A stretch of 64,000 nt of DNA. Origin: Halorarum halophilum. GTDB taxonomy: Archaea; Halobacteriota; Halobacteria; Halobacteriales; Haloferacaceae. The notes beneath the pieces were generated by a model. It worked only from the letters and a program-made list of their open reading frames with translations. It had not been told where the DNA came from and searched no databases. Positions within the stretch are counted from its first letter, which is position 1. Each line of letters starts with the position of its first letter. Positions 55,749 through 64,000 of this stretch are shown piece by piece. Location of the stretch: the NCBI RefSeq assembly GCF_013401515.1, contig NZ_CP058529.1:1178001-1242000 (forward strand), in the 5' to 3' direction. Both the position numbers and the translations under genes were made by a program.

Positions 55749-56891
55749 ATGGTGTTCAACCACACGGGCACGACGCGGCGTGACGTACTCAGAGCAACCG
55801 GGGGAGCGGTCGCCGGATTGGGCCTGGCCGGGGTCGCATCGGCCGAACCAGCCACGGTCGAGGTCAACGTCGGCTACAGCGCCGAGAGCGGACGGCGCGC
55901 CGCGAAGGCCGAGGCGAGCGCGGTCGTCCGCGAGTTCGCCTTCGACGCGCTGACGCTCCGGGTGAACGAGAACGCGATCCAGGGGCTCGCGAACCGGCCG
56001 GACGTCCGCTACGTCGAGCACAACGGGACGATGCACGCGCTCGCCCAGCAGCTCACCTGGGGCGTCGACCGCGTCGATGCCGACGTCGCCACCGCGAACG
56101 GCTCGACCGGCGCCGGCGCCGACGTCGCCATCCTCGACACCGGGATCGACTCGGACCACCCCGACCTGATCGACAACCTCGGTTCGGGCCGGGCGTTCGC
56201 CAGCGCCCGCGGCCCGTACGCGGAGAGCTGGGACGACGACAACGACCACGGCACCCACTGTGCCGGCATCGCCGACGCCGACGATAACGGGGAGGGCGTC
56301 CGCGGCGTCTCGACGGAGGCGACGCTCCACGCGGTGAAGGTGCTCGACAAGCGCGGTTCGGGCTCGTTCTCCGACATCGCGGCCGGCGTCGAGTACGTCG
56401 CCGACCAGGGCTGGGACGTCGGGTCGATGAGCCTCGGCGGCTCCTCCGGCTCGCAGACGCTGAAGGACGCCTGCGCCTACGCCGTCGACAACGGCGTGTT
56501 CCTCGTCGCCGCGGCGGGCAACAGCGGTCCGTGTTCGGACTGCGTCGGCTACCCGGCGGCCTACGAGGAGTGTCTCGCGGTCTCCTCGTCGGCGTCGGAC
56601 GACTCGCTCTCCGGGTTCTCCTCGACCGGCCCCGAGGTGGAGCTCGTCGCGCCCGGGACGGACGTTTACTCGACGGTCCCCGGCGGCTACGACACCTTCT
56701 CCGGCACGTCGATGGCGACGCCGCACGTCGCCGGCGCGGCGGGCCAGCTCATGGCGGACGGCTACACGAACGCCGAGGCGCGGAGTCGACTCACGAGCAC
56801 CGCGGAGGACATCGGGCTCTCCTCGAACGAACAGGGTGCCGGACTCCTCGACGTCGCCGCGGCGCTCGGCTACGATTCGAGCGACGACTGA
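55749..56891 (+). CDS. Secreted subtilisin-like serine protease (halolysin type)
   Basis: 380 aa from the ATG at 55749. Tat signal with twin Arg at 10-11 (TTRRDVLRATGG) and cleavage near SAEPA (31-35), so it is exported folded. Propeptide I9-like region ~36-98. The catalytic triad is Asp130 (ILDTGID), His167 (NDHGTHCAGI) and Ser321 (GTSMATPHVAG), with oxyanion Asn258 (AAAGNSG). A Cys set (C262, C265, C275) may form a disulfide. The chain stops soon after the catalytic domain, lacking the C-terminal extension of classical halolysins. A BsuPI-type inhibitor gene is 365 bp downstream. Confidence 0.93.
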   Translation: MVFNHTGTTRRDVLRATGGAVAGLGLAGVASAEPATVEVNVGYSAESGRRAAKAEASAVVREFAFDALTLRVNENAIQGLANRPDVRYVEHNGTMHALAQQLTWGVDRVDADVATANGSTGAGADVAILDTGIDSDHPDLIDNLGSGRAFASARGPYAESWDDDNDHGTHCAGIADADDNGEGVRGVSTEATLHAVKVLDKRGSGSFSDIAAGVEYVADQGWDVGSMSLGGSSGSQTLKDACAYAVDNGVFLVAAAGNSGPCSDCVGYPAAYEECLAVSSSASDDSLSGFSSTGPEVELVAPGTDVYSTVPGGYDTFSGTSMATPHVAGAAGQLMADGYTNAEARSRLTSTAEDIGLSSNEQGAGLLDVAAALGYDSSDD

Positions 56892-56930
56892 GGTCACCTC
56901 CCCGCACGCGATACTCGCCCTCTTCGTCGA

Positions 56931-57107
56931 TCAGTTCCCGTCCCTGACCCCGAGGTCCGCCGACCCGCAGTCGGGACAGCGCATCCGGATCATCCGGTTG
57001 CCGGACCGCTCGAACGACGTGTCACAGTCCCTGCACAGGTATCCGACGGCGTCCGGATCGGTCGCGTCGTCCGTGAGCGTGTCGGCGATCGTGCTTACCA
57101 GACCCAT
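56931..57107 (-). CDS. 58-aa zinc-ribbon protein
   Basis: 58 aa from the ATG at 57107. Two CxxC pairs: GYLCRDCDTSFERSG and MRCPDCGSADLG, making one FmdB-like zinc ribbon; the N-terminus is a short helix (MGLVSTIADTLTDDATD). Codon use is fully haloarchaeal. It is convergent with the protease gene (39-bp gap). The function is unknown; small zinc ribbons often act in regulation or protein contacts. Confidence 0.7.
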   Translation of the reverse strand: MGLVSTIADTLTDDATDPDAVGYLCRDCDTSFERSGNRMIRMRCPDCGSADLGVRDGN

Positions 57108-57255
57108 GGGGCGCGACTATACAGCCTGCCCCTTGTGAAAGTTACCCTACCTGGCCGTGATCGCACTCTAGTTGGTCGGAACACCAACACTACTCGGTCG
57201 ACACGACCCCGCCGACGAGGCAGGGCTTTAGTTCGGGCCGGGCGTGGGGGACGGC

Positions 57256-57660
57256 ATGCTTGAGGCGACGCTGACCGTGGCGCCGACGCCCGAGGGGTTC
57301 GATCTCACGCTCGCCGTGGAGAACGTCGGGAGCGACCGCGTCACGCTCGCGTTCCGCGACGGACAGCGGGCGGAGTTCGTCGCCGATCGAACCGGGTCGG
57401 AGAATGGAGGAACCGGGGCGGGAACCGAGGGGAACGGACGGGGGGCCGGTGACGAGGAGGCTGTCTGGCACTGGAGCGAGGGCCGGATGTTCACGATGGC
57501 GCTCGGCGCCGAGGAACTCGGGCCAGGCGAGTCCGTGACGGAGACGGCGACGTGGTCCGACCCGGCGCCGGGCGAGTACGCGGTCCGGGCGTGGCTCACA
57601 ACCGAGGACGACGGAGTCAGGAGGGAGTCGGAGGCCGAGACAGTCGTCGTCGTCGGTTAG
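57256..57660 (+). CDS. BsuPI-type intracellular proteinase inhibitor domain protein
   Basis: 134 aa from the ATG at 57256 (MLEATLTVAPTPEG); a GTG at 57244 is possible. Beta-sandwich pattern of BsuPI-PI: FDLTLAVENVGSDRVTLAF, FRDGQRAEFVADRTG, WHWSEGRMFTMALGAEEL and TWSDPAPGEYAVRAWLTTED. A Gly/Glu-rich insert interrupts the middle. There is no signal peptide, so it is probably cytosolic. It lies near the subtilase gene, which may suggest protection from unexported protease (inference). Confidence 0.72.
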   Translation: MLEATLTVAPTPEGFDLTLAVENVGSDRVTLAFRDGQRAEFVADRTGSENGGTGAGTEGNGRGAGDEEAVWHWSEGRMFTMALGAEELGPGESVTETATWSDPAPGEYAVRAWLTTEDDGVRRESEAETVVVVG

Positions 57661-57682
57661 AGTTGGCGTCGACGCCCGAGCG

Positions 57683-58612
57683 TCATACCAGTTCGTCAAT
57701 GAGATCACGTGTTGCGCGTCGCACCGCGTCGTCGCTGGAGTTCGGCGGCTCCCAGCTAAGCGCGGAGAGCTTCTCGACGGAGAGGCGCATTTTCGGCACG
57801 TCGCCGGTCCACCCGCGGTCGCCGCCCGTGAACTCGTAGTCGGGGTCGAGGTCGAGTTCGTCGGCGACGATGTCGGCGATGCGGATCACGGAGGTCGTCG
57901 TCCGCGAGCCCAGGTTGTACGTGTTCAGGTCGCGGTCGCCGTGCTCGACGACGTGGGTGATGGCGTCCACGCAGTCCTCGACGTGGAGGTAGGACTTCTC
58001 CTGCCGGCCGTCGCCGAGGATCTCGAGCGTGTCGGGGTCGGCCTGGAGCTTCTGGATGAAGTCCGGGATCACGTTGCCCCGCTGGTACGGGCCGACGATG
58101 TTAGCGAACCGGAAGACCCAGGACTGGACGCCGTAGCTCTTCGCGTACGTCGAGATGAGCGCCTCGTCGGCGAGCTTCGAGGAGCCGTAGATGCTGATGG
58201 GTTCGAGGGGGGCGTAGTCCTCCGGGGTGGGACGCGGCGCCTCGCCGTACACGGTCGAGGACGAGGTGAAGGCGAACCTGTCGACGCCGACCTCCGCCAT
58301 CCGTTCGAGGACGTTGTACGTCATCTCGGTGTTCTCCTCGAACAGCGTCCGATCGTCCTCGAAGTTCGTGTCAGTGTACGCGGCGAGGTGGAAGACGACG
58401 TCCAGGTCGCCCGTCACGGCGTCGGCGACATCGTCGGGGTCGGTCACGTCCGCCTCGACGAACTCGACGCCGTCGGGCACGCGGTCGCGGTCGCCCTTGG
58501 AGAGGTCGTCCGCGACGCGCACGTCGTTGTCGGCCGCCAGTTCGGCCGCGAGGTGCGAGCCGATGAGGCCCGCGCCGCCCGTGACGAGGACAGACTTCCC
58601 GGAGAGGTTCAT
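57683..58612 (-). CDS. NAD-dependent epimerase/dehydratase (nucleotide-sugar, GalE-like)
   Basis: 309 aa extended SDR. NAD loop VTGGAGLIGSHLAAELA, catalytic Ser/Tyr/Lys in FTSSSTVYGE and SIYGSSKLADEA, downstream FANIVGPYQRGNVIPDFI binding the nucleotide sugar. Substrate (UDP-glucose/galactose or other NDP-sugar) not fixed. It would feed surface glycan synthesis. It is convergent with the BsuPI-type gene. Confidence 0.88.
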   Translation of the reverse strand: MNLSGKSVLVTGGAGLIGSHLAAELAADNDVRVADDLSKGDRDRVPDGVEFVEADVTDPDDVADAVTGDLDVVFHLAAYTDTNFEDDRTLFEENTEMTYNVLERMAEVGVDRFAFTSSSTVYGEAPRPTPEDYAPLEPISIYGSSKLADEALISTYAKSYGVQSWVFRFANIVGPYQRGNVIPDFIQKLQADPDTLEILGDGRQEKSYLHVEDCVDAITHVVEHGDRDLNTYNLGSRTTTSVIRIADIVADELDLDPDYEFTGGDRGWTGDVPKMRLSVEKLSALSWEPPNSSDDAVRRATRDLIDELV

Positions 58613-58694
58613 GTCCTCGAGAGCGGCCGAGACCGGAAAGTGTCTTCCGGTCGCCGGTCGCGTCCGCGGCGGTTCGTCCCCCGTCGGGCGACGG

Positions 58695-59597
58695 TCACCA
58701 TCGGACGCCCGTCAGGTCCTCGCTGAGGTCCCAGAGCGTCGAGCCGCGGTCGCCGTCCCGGGCGACGTCGGCCGGGTCGACGCGTGCGCAGTCGACGTAG
58801 TAGCCGCCGGCGGCGTCCGCGGCTTCCGGCGCCGCCGCGAGGTACACCGACGTGGCGGCGGCCTCCGCAGCGTCGTCGACGACGTCGGGCGTCAGCCGGG
58901 ACGGGAGGCGGTCCAGCCCCCCGACCGCGACCCGGACAGGGACCGACGCCTCGCGCCACAGCCCGCTCCCGGGGACGAACCCGGGGTGACACGACGCGAC
59001 CGCGGCGCCGTCGAGCCGGTCCGCCAGTTCCCGGGCGAAGAGGACGTTCGCGAGCTTCGAGCGGGCGTAGGCGCCCAGCCCGTCGTACTCGTCGACCGAG
59101 CGCACGTCAAACGTCCCGTCAGCGCGACCGTGGACCGCTGAGGCGACGACCACCACGCGAGCGTCCGGCGCGAGGACCTCGCGCAGGTCGAACGAGAGTC
59201 GGAACGGGCCGAGGTGGTTCACGACGAACGTCCGCTCGGCCCGCTCGGCGCCTGCGTCGACCAGCGCACCCTCGTCGAAGTGCGCCCCGGCGTTGTGGAC
59301 GAGCAGGTCCAGCGAGTCGACGTCCTCCCGCACCGCAGTCGCGAGCGCGTCGACGGCGTCCGGATCGGCGAAGTCGGCGGGGAGGAACGTCGCGTCGACG
59401 CCGGCGTCGCGGGCCTCGCGCACCACCGCGCTGCCGGCCGCACGGTCGCGTCCGTGGACGAGCACGTCGGCGCCGAGGCGGGCGAGCGCGAGGGCGGTCT
59501 CGGCGCCGACGCCGGAGGTCGCGCCGGTGACGAGCGCGGTCCTGCCTGCCAGATCGACGTCGGCGACGCCCGCGAGGTCCTCCGGACGGGAAGGCAT
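58695..59597 (-). CDS. Short-chain dehydrogenase/reductase
   Basis: 300 aa classical-type SDR. Cofactor loop TALVTGATSGVGAETALALA followed by VLVHGRDRAAG (Arg suggesting NADP). Active-site: NNAG-equivalent LLVHNAGAHF, Ser in VVVASAVHG, Tyr-x3-Lys in GAYARSKLANVLF. The substrate-binding C-terminal part is longer than minimal, like WWOX/retinol-dehydrogenase relatives. Substrate unknown. It is on the same strand as the NDP-sugar epimerase downstream (82-bp gap). Confidence 0.87.
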   Translation of the reverse strand: MPSRPEDLAGVADVDLAGRTALVTGATSGVGAETALALARLGADVLVHGRDRAAGSAVVREARDAGVDATFLPADFADPDAVDALATAVREDVDSLDLLVHNAGAHFDEGALVDAGAERAERTFVVNHLGPFRLSFDLREVLAPDARVVVVASAVHGRADGTFDVRSVDEYDGLGAYARSKLANVLFARELADRLDGAAVASCHPGFVPGSGLWREASVPVRVAVGGLDRLPSRLTPDVVDDAAEAAATSVYLAAAPEAADAAGGYYVDCARVDPADVARDGDRGSTLWDLSEDLTGVRW

Positions 59598-59723
59598 AGT
59601 TCGCGTACGACGTCATGAACCAAAGCGCCACCGGCCGTATCCGCCCCCTAACCGTGGGCGAAGGGGGCGAACTCGCGCCCGCGAAGCGAAACGCCCTCAC
59701 CGACGGGGCCCGCCTCGACACCC

Positions 59724-60296
59724 ATGCAGGAGTCACACGAGACGGTCGTCCTCCGCTACGGCCACCGACCGGGCCGGGACGATCGGATGACGACGCACGT
59801 CGGCCTCACGGCGCGGGCGCTCGGCGCCGACCGCGTCGTCCTCCCGGACAACGCGGGCCAGTCCGCCGAGACGATCCGGGACATCACCGACCGCTTCGGC
59901 GGCCCGTTCGAGGTGGAACTCCGGGACGACCAGCGGGCGTTCACCCGCGGCTGGGAGGGGACGGTCGTCCACCTCACGATGTACGGCGAGCGCGTCCAGG
60001 ACGTCGAAGGGGACGTCCAGGGAGCCCACGCCGACGCGCCGCTGCTCGTCGTGGTCGGCGGCGAGAAGGTGCCGTTCGAGTTCTACGAGCACGCGGACTT
60101 CAACGTCGGCGTGACGAACCAGCCCCACTCGGAGGTCGCGGGCCTCGCGGTGTTCCTGGACCGGTTGTTCGACGGCCGGGAACTGGAGCGGGAGTGGGCG
60201 GACGCCGACCGACGCATCGAGCCGATGGAGACGGGGAAACGGGTCGTTGAACCGGACGACGAGGGCGAACCCGGTGGGGAGGACGGAGAAGCGTAG
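59724..60296 (+). CDS. trm56: tRNA (cytidine(56)-2'-O)-methyltransferase, aTrm56
   Basis: 190 aa SPOUT enzyme that methylates C56 of the T loop, specific to archaea. N-terminus VVLRYGHRPGRDDRMTTHVG, the SAM knot in LLVVVGGEKVPFEFYEHADF and VGVTNQPHSEVAGLAVFLDR are family hallmarks. Acidic C-terminal tail. The stop is 1 bp before the GTG of the next gene, so the two are coupled. Confidence 0.93.
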   Translation: MQESHETVVLRYGHRPGRDDRMTTHVGLTARALGADRVVLPDNAGQSAETIRDITDRFGGPFEVELRDDQRAFTRGWEGTVVHLTMYGERVQDVEGDVQGAHADAPLLVVVGGEKVPFEFYEHADFNVGVTNQPHSEVAGLAVFLDRLFDGRELEREWADADRRIEPMETGKRVVEPDDEGEPGGEDGEA

Positions 60297-60297
60297 C

Positions 60298-60546
60298 GTG
60301 GTCTCCTCGCGCACCGTCACCGCCCTCGTCGGCCTCGCGATCTCGGTCGCCGTCAGCGTCGTCGCCTGGATCTACTTCGACACGCTGCTCGTCTTCCTGC
60401 TCGTCCCATTCGTCCCGTTCCTGTTCCGCGGTCGGGCTGACGCCGACCAGGCACGTGCAGGGGTCTGCCCGGAATGTGGGTTCCGAACGCGCGATCCGGA
60501 GGTTCGGTACTGTCCGCGCGACGGGACCGAACTGCGACAGGGGTAA
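60298..60546 (+). CDS. Small membrane protein with C-terminal zinc ribbon
   Basis: 82 aa from a GTG at 60298, directly after the trm56 stop. Two helices (TALVGLAISVAVSVVAWIYF and LLVFLLVPFVPFLF), then a cytosolic zinc ribbon: VCPECGFRTRDPEVRYCPRD with three Cys and one acidic position in place of a fourth. Translated together with trm56. Role unknown. Confidence 0.7.
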   Translation: MVSSRTVTALVGLAISVAVSVVAWIYFDTLLVFLLVPFVPFLFRGRADADQARAGVCPECGFRTRDPEVRYCPRDGTELRQG

Positions 60547-60680
60547 CGCCCTGGTAGAAGCACGTTGTGTTCGTGAGTGCAGCGAACGACGGTGCGAGGA
60601 CGTCGACCCGTCGCCGTCGCTAGCCATAATCCCTGTCGATCGAAGGAGAACCGAGAATAGCCGTCCCTAGGGACGAACGA

Positions 60681-61007
60681 TCAGTGGTCGTCCTCGCGCC
60701 ACTTGTGCCCGCACTCTGTACAGGTGAAAAAGCGCGTCTCGGACTCGTCGGCCGAGCGGATCTGCTTCATCTCGTAGCGCACCGACCGCACCTCGTCACA
60801 GTCGGGGCACTTCTGTTCGACCGTCGGGCCGATCTCGGCGGCGTCGACGTCGGACATGTCGACGATCTCCCCCTCCTGCTGGCCCTGGGTCGTCGTCATC
60901 GCCGCTTCCTTCGCCGAGTCACGGAGCTTCTCGAACCCGCAAGCGCCGCACACCCACCGGTCCCCCTCCGTCTTCATCATCGAACCGCACTCGTCGCAGA
61001 ACTCCAT
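60681..61007 (-). CDS. tfs: Transcription factor S (TFS; RPB9/TFIIS-like)
   Basis: 108 aa. N-terminal zinc ribbon CDECGSMM...WVCGACG, C-terminal ribbon CPDCDEVRSVRYEM...FFTCTECGHKW with the acidic loop RSADESETR that reaches the polymerase active site and stimulates RNA cleavage. Both Asp/Glu are present, so it should be an active cleavage factor rather than an inhibitory TFS4-like variant. Start at the ATG at 61007. It is monocistronic. Confidence 0.95.
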   Translation of the reverse strand: MEFCDECGSMMKTEGDRWVCGACGFEKLRDSAKEAAMTTTQGQQEGEIVDMSDVDAAEIGPTVEQKCPDCDEVRSVRYEMKQIRSADESETRFFTCTECGHKWREDDH

Positions 61008-61118
61008 ACTCCCGTGGTCCGCCGTGGTCGCACTTAAGCGCCGGGGATTGCGTCCTCGGCGTCGTCTGCAAGCCCTTCCGTCTACTCGACGCGTCGCCCC
61101 CGACGGCTTCGAACCGCC

Positions 61119-61373
61119 TCAGCCGTCGCCCTCGGACTGGCCGGGTTCGCCCACGGCCTCGACCGGGAGGACGTTGTACAGGTCGGAGACGAGTTCGTCG
61201 AGGTCGGCGAACGACTCGCTCCGGCAGTCGAGGATCCGGTCGCCGAGGTTCTCCTCGCCGTCCGCGTACGTCAGCGTCGTGTCCGCGAAGTGTTCGGCCG
61301 CGTCCTCGCGGCTGATGGGGAACTGGAGCTCGTCGAGGCGTGACTCGACGCGGGATAGTCTGACTCGGTCCAT
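61119..61373 (-). CDS. DUF5789-like small protein
   Basis: 84 aa. VRLSRVESRLDELQFPISRE, AEHFADTTLTYADGEENLGD and VSDLYNVLPVEAVGEPGQSE match the haloarchaeal DUF5789 pattern (short helical, ending in a conserved acidic tail). Unknown function. Upstream of it lies the DHFR-like gene on the same strand (69-bp gap). Confidence 0.75.
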   Translation of the reverse strand: MDRVRLSRVESRLDELQFPISREDAAEHFADTTLTYADGEENLGDRILDCRSESFADLDELVSDLYNVLPVEAVGEPGQSEGDG

Positions 61374-61442
61374 GTGAAACGGGTACGCGCTACAGTGACC
61401 TAATCGTGGCGCCGGTGGGACGGTCGTCGATCGGCCGATCGA

Positions 61443-62015
61443 TCAGCTCTCACTGGCCTGTTGCACCTCGTAGGTTAGAATCGCGAAAACGTCGTCGTAC
61501 TGTTTCACGTTGACCAGTTTCAGTGGCGGGTCGGTGATCCTCCGCGGCAACAGTGGCGCGCCCGACGCAAGCGTGACGGGAGCGACGCTGAGAACGATCT
61601 CGTCGAGAAGCCCGCGATCGTGGAACTGTCCGACGAGGTCTCCACCACCGACGAGCCAGACGTTCTCGCCGTCCGCGGCCTCCACCATCTCCGCGTGGAC
61701 GGGCGCGACGTCCCCCTGCACGAAGCGAACGTCCGCACCGTCGACCGCCGGTAGCTCCCGACTGCTGAACACCCAAGTCGGGACCTCGTACGGCCACTTT
61801 TCCGGGTCCTCCAACAGGTTCTCGTGCTCGATGACCCACTCGTAGGTCGTCGAGCCCATGGCCATGGCCCCGACCTGGTCAATGAACTGCGAGTAGTCGT
61901 CCTCCACGCCCTCGATCTCCTCGATCTCCCCGAACTGGAAGAGCCAGTCGAGGGAACCGTCCTCGTCGGCGAGATACCCGTCGATGCTCGTCGCTGTGTA
62001 GTATTGGGTCTTCAT
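61443..62015 (-). CDS. Dihydrofolate-reductase-family (RibD C-terminal-like) protein
   Basis: 190 aa from the ATG at 62015 (MKTQYYTATSIDGYLADEDG). DHFR/RibD_C fold: QVGAMAMGSTTYEWV for the NADPH region, WVFSSRELPAV, NVWLVGGGDLVGQFHDRGLL and LDEIVLSVAPVTLASGAPLL. These proteins are distinct from folate DHFR; usually called 'dihydrofolate reductase family protein' with unknown substrate. Monocistronic. Confidence 0.88.
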   Translation of the reverse strand: MKTQYYTATSIDGYLADEDGSLDWLFQFGEIEEIEGVEDDYSQFIDQVGAMAMGSTTYEWVIEHENLLEDPEKWPYEVPTWVFSSRELPAVDGADVRFVQGDVAPVHAEMVEAADGENVWLVGGGDLVGQFHDRGLLDEIVLSVAPVTLASGAPLLPRRITDPPLKLVNVKQYDDVFAILTYEVQQASES

Positions 62016-62231
62016 CCGTTCTACCACCGTTCAGGAGGCGTTCCGGGGGCATAAACGCCCCACAACATCAGCCTGCCACGCGCTGTCTTCTATCCGTACT
62101 CCGGAGTGGAGTGCGAACACCGTTTTTGATCGGCGTTTCGGAGTCCACCGAACTCCGACTGCATCGTCGGATCGTCTGGGAATCCGACGGGCGGGCGACG
62201 CGAGCGAGGAGGACCCCGCTAGAAGCGGTCG
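62016..62231. other. Intergenic
   Basis: 216 bp with no gene. A short T-tract (gtttttga) near 62130 and an ACTCCGGAGT palindrome at 62098-62107 are the only features. Confidence 0.35.
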
Positions 62232-63008
62232 CTACTCGAACTCCGGGTCGCGCTTGTCGACGAACGCCTCCATCCCCTCGCGCTGGTCGTGCGTCCCGAA
62301 CAGGCCGGCCCACACGCGGCGCTCGTAGGTGAGTCCGGCGCCCTGCGGCTCCTCGTGGACGGCGTTGATGGCCTCCTTCGCCGCCCGGAGGGCGAACTTC
62401 GGCTTGGCCGCGAGGTCGCTCGCGAGGTCCGCGACGCGCTCGTCGAGCTGGTCGTGGGCGACGACCTCGCCGACGAGGCCGTACTCGCGTGCGTCGGTCG
62501 CGTCGACGCGCTCGCCGAAGAAGATGAGCCGGCGGGCGGTCTCGTCGCCGACGAGTCGGGGGAGCCGCTGGCTGCCGCCCCAGCCGGGGATGATGCCGAG
62601 GTCGATCTCGGTCTGGCCGATGACCGCGCGCTCGGAGGCGACGCGGAGGTCGCAGGCGATGGCGAGTTCGCAGCCGCCGCCGAACGCGTAGCCGTTGATC
62701 GCCGCGACGGTCGGCGCGGGGAACGTCTCCAGTTTCGACGCGACGCCGTGGCCGAGTTCGGCGTACGCCTGCGCCTCGGGCGTCGAGAGGTCCTTCATGT
62801 AGCTGATGTCTGCCCCGGCGACGAACGCGTCCTCCCCGGCTCCCGTGAGTACGAGCGCCCGCGCATCGGCCGCCTTCGCCTCGTCGATTGCCTCGTCGAG
62901 CGCCTCCAGCGTCTCGACGTTCAGGGAGTTGAGCTTGTCCGGGCGGTCGACGGTGAGCGTCGCCACCCCGTCCTCGACGTCGAGCGTGACCGTGTCCGAG
63001 TCTGGCAT
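62232..63008 (-). CDS. Enoyl-CoA hydratase/isomerase (crotonase family)
   Basis: 258 aa. Crotonase fold: oxyanion-hole strands FVAGADISYMKDLS and INGYAFGGGCELAIACDLRV, and the catalytic-Glu region QTEIDLGIIPGWGGSQRLPR. C-terminal helices end in EAFVDKRDPEF, the classic tail. Hydrates trans-2-enoyl-CoA in beta-oxidation; related enzymes act on other acyl-CoAs. Monocistronic. Could work with the acyl-CoA dehydrogenase at 41013. Confidence 0.93.
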   Translation of the reverse strand: MPDSDTVTLDVEDGVATLTVDRPDKLNSLNVETLEALDEAIDEAKAADARALVLTGAGEDAFVAGADISYMKDLSTPEAQAYAELGHGVASKLETFPAPTVAAINGYAFGGGCELAIACDLRVASERAVIGQTEIDLGIIPGWGGSQRLPRLVGDETARRLIFFGERVDATDAREYGLVGEVVAHDQLDERVADLASDLAAKPKFALRAAKEAINAVHEEPQGAGLTYERRVWAGLFGTHDQREGMEAFVDKRDPEFE

Positions 63009-63124
63009 GCGCCAGGAATCGGCGCGGCGGGCCGTAACTGTTCCCCCGGACGCCGGCGGGTGCAGGAGGGTTCGACCTCACCGAATCGAGAGGTCCAAAT
63101 ACTCCCGGAGGAAACGCCCGGCCG

Positions 63125-63628
63125 ATGAGCCTCACCGACGAGGAGCTGGAGCGGTTGGCCGACGTCGTGCGCCTCCAGCCGACGAAGAACTCGGAGCTGG
63201 GCGAACGGTGGGGGATGGAGAGCGGCAGCGACGTCCACGGCTACCTCGAGAACCACCTCTCCGACTACTACTACCGCGACGACAACAGCCTCATCCGCGC
63301 GACGAGCGAGGCCGCCGAGCTGACCGGCGTCGAGCCGGGCGTCGAGGACGACGGCGAGGAGGGTGGCATCCCCGACCGCATCCGCGTTCCCGAGCTACAC
63401 AGCCAGGTGTTCGCCGTGCTCGCCGGCCCCGACGAGCGCTCCGAGTCGGTGGTGTCCGTCCTCCAGAAGCTTCGCGAGCGGTTCGACGTCGACCCGGAGG
63501 TGGGCGATGTCCGGCGCGCGCTCCAGAGCCTCCGCCGGAAGAACGTCGTCGAGGTCGAGTACCGCACCGTCCCCACGTTCCGGCTCGCCGTCGAGCGCGA
63601 CGCCGTGGACGTGGGCGTCAGCGAGTAG
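63125..63628 (+). CDS. DUF5797 family protein
   Basis: 167 aa. N-terminal winged-helix-like part (LADVVRLQPTKNSELGERWG, then LENHLSDYYYRDDNSLIRAT), a Glu/Asp/Gly linker, and a second winged-helix-like part (SQVFAVLAGPDERSESVVSV, then VRRALQSLRRKNVVEVEYR). A haloarchaea-specific family of unknown role, probably nucleic-acid binding. Its 3' end overlaps the convergent DUF5787 gene by 11 bp. Confidence 0.85.
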   Translation: MSLTDEELERLADVVRLQPTKNSELGERWGMESGSDVHGYLENHLSDYYYRDDNSLIRATSEAAELTGVEPGVEDDGEEGGIPDRIRVPELHSQVFAVLAGPDERSESVVSVLQKLRERFDVDPEVGDVRRALQSLRRKNVVEVEYRTVPTFRLAVERDAVDVGVSE

Positions 63629-64000
63629 CCGTCCCCGTTCCGGGCTCCGTTCCCGTCTCCGCCTTCTCCCGTTCCCGCTCCCGACGCCGGCCCAACAGCG
63701 CGCGGATCCCCTTCCCCGGCCCACCCTCGATGGGCCAGCCGTTCGTCCGCCACCCGGGCGGCTCCGGCGAGAACTCCGGACAGCCGCCCGAACACTCCGC
63801 GGCCGTCGGAACGCGCTCCTTCGCGCCGCAGTACGGCACCAGCGCCCGCCCCTCGCGCCGGAGTTCGAAGTGCCGACAGTCGGGCCGCATCGTCTCGCGG
63901 AACGAGCGCCACCCCTTGCCGTAGCCGCGCTCGGCGAGTTCCAGCCGCTTGTCCGGGTCGCCGTCGGCGTCGAGCCGCGTCGGGTGCCAGAGCACCTCGG
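63618..64000 (-). CDS. DUF5787-like protein (3' part, runs off right edge)
   Basis: 127 codons of the C-terminal part are visible; the frame stays open to the right edge, so the GTG at 63995 is not taken as the start. LAERGYGKGWRSFRETMRPD, then LVPYCGAKERVPTAAECSGG and CPEF: a four-Cys set and the AERGYGKGWR box of haloarchaeal DUF5787 proteins. The tail is Arg/Glu-rich then Gly/Thr/Pro-rich. Unknown role. Confidence 0.75.
   Translation of the reverse strand, partial: EVLWHPTRLDADGDPDKRLELAERGYGKGWRSFRETMRPDCRHFELRREGRALVPYCGAKERVPTAAECSGGCPEFSPEPPGWRTNGWPIEGGPGKGIRALLGRRREREREKAETGTEPGTGTATR

Overview
The window is chromosomal DNA of a haloarchaeon (class Halobacteria). The evidence is high G+C, very acidic predicted proteins, haloarchaea-specific families (HalOD1, DUF7344, DUF5797, DUF5798, DUF5803), archaeal information-processing factors (TFE, TFS, NAC, aTrm56, TrmI) and archaeal lipid synthesis (a UbiA-type DGGGP synthase). 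The genus cannot be fixed from sequence alone. No CRISPR array, rRNA gene or intact transposase was seen.

Layout. Bases 1-15.8 kb are an accessory, gene-sparse, lower-GC region. It holds signal transduction and regulators (a receiver/PAS protein cut by the left edge, DUF1724-like HTH regulators, Lrp, DUF7344 winged helices, HalOD1 proteins), stress and envelope genes (AI-2E transporter, MscS-like channel, UspA, a repetitive acidic PRC-barrel protein) and a FAD oxidoreductase/small membrane protein/TauE operon with a divergent regulator. A tRNA-Arg(TCG) at 15.8 kb marks the change to dense core genome. From 15.9 to 32.8 kb lie housekeeping genes: DGGGP synthase, cysteine synthase, SurE, a CinA-like protein, the TFE-DUF2110-DUF5803 operon, NAC-TrmI, creatininase/ArfB-like and methylmalonyl-CoA mutase. 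From 32.8 to 38.9 kb a lower-GC island with decaying genes, dispersed repeats, an OsmC gene and an ArsM-like methyltransferase separates methylmalonyl-CoA mutase from its epimerase. From 38.9 kb to the right edge the core resumes: epimerase, acyl-CoA ligase (MenE-like), acyl-CoA dehydrogenase, MFS, a COG1361-ABC export operon, CoA-disulfide-reductase-like flavoprotein, MutS-like ATPase, phosphodiesterase, subtilase with a nearby BsuPI-type inhibitor, NDP-sugar epimerase, aTrm56, TFS, enoyl-CoA hydratase and DUF5797.

How parts fit. Mutase, epimerase, acyl-CoA dehydrogenase, ligase and enoyl-CoA hydratase point to fatty-acid or propionate carbon flow. TFE, TFS, NAC, TrmI and Trm56 serve transcription, nascent-chain handling and tRNA modification. 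The most unusual item is a dispersed ~152-bp non-coding repeat. It has three copies (one at 3.6 kb, two bracketing a small membrane-protein gene at 35 kb) and two inverted repeats that are conserved, one with a compensatory base change. This fits a structured mobile or RNA-type element that I cannot assign to a named family.
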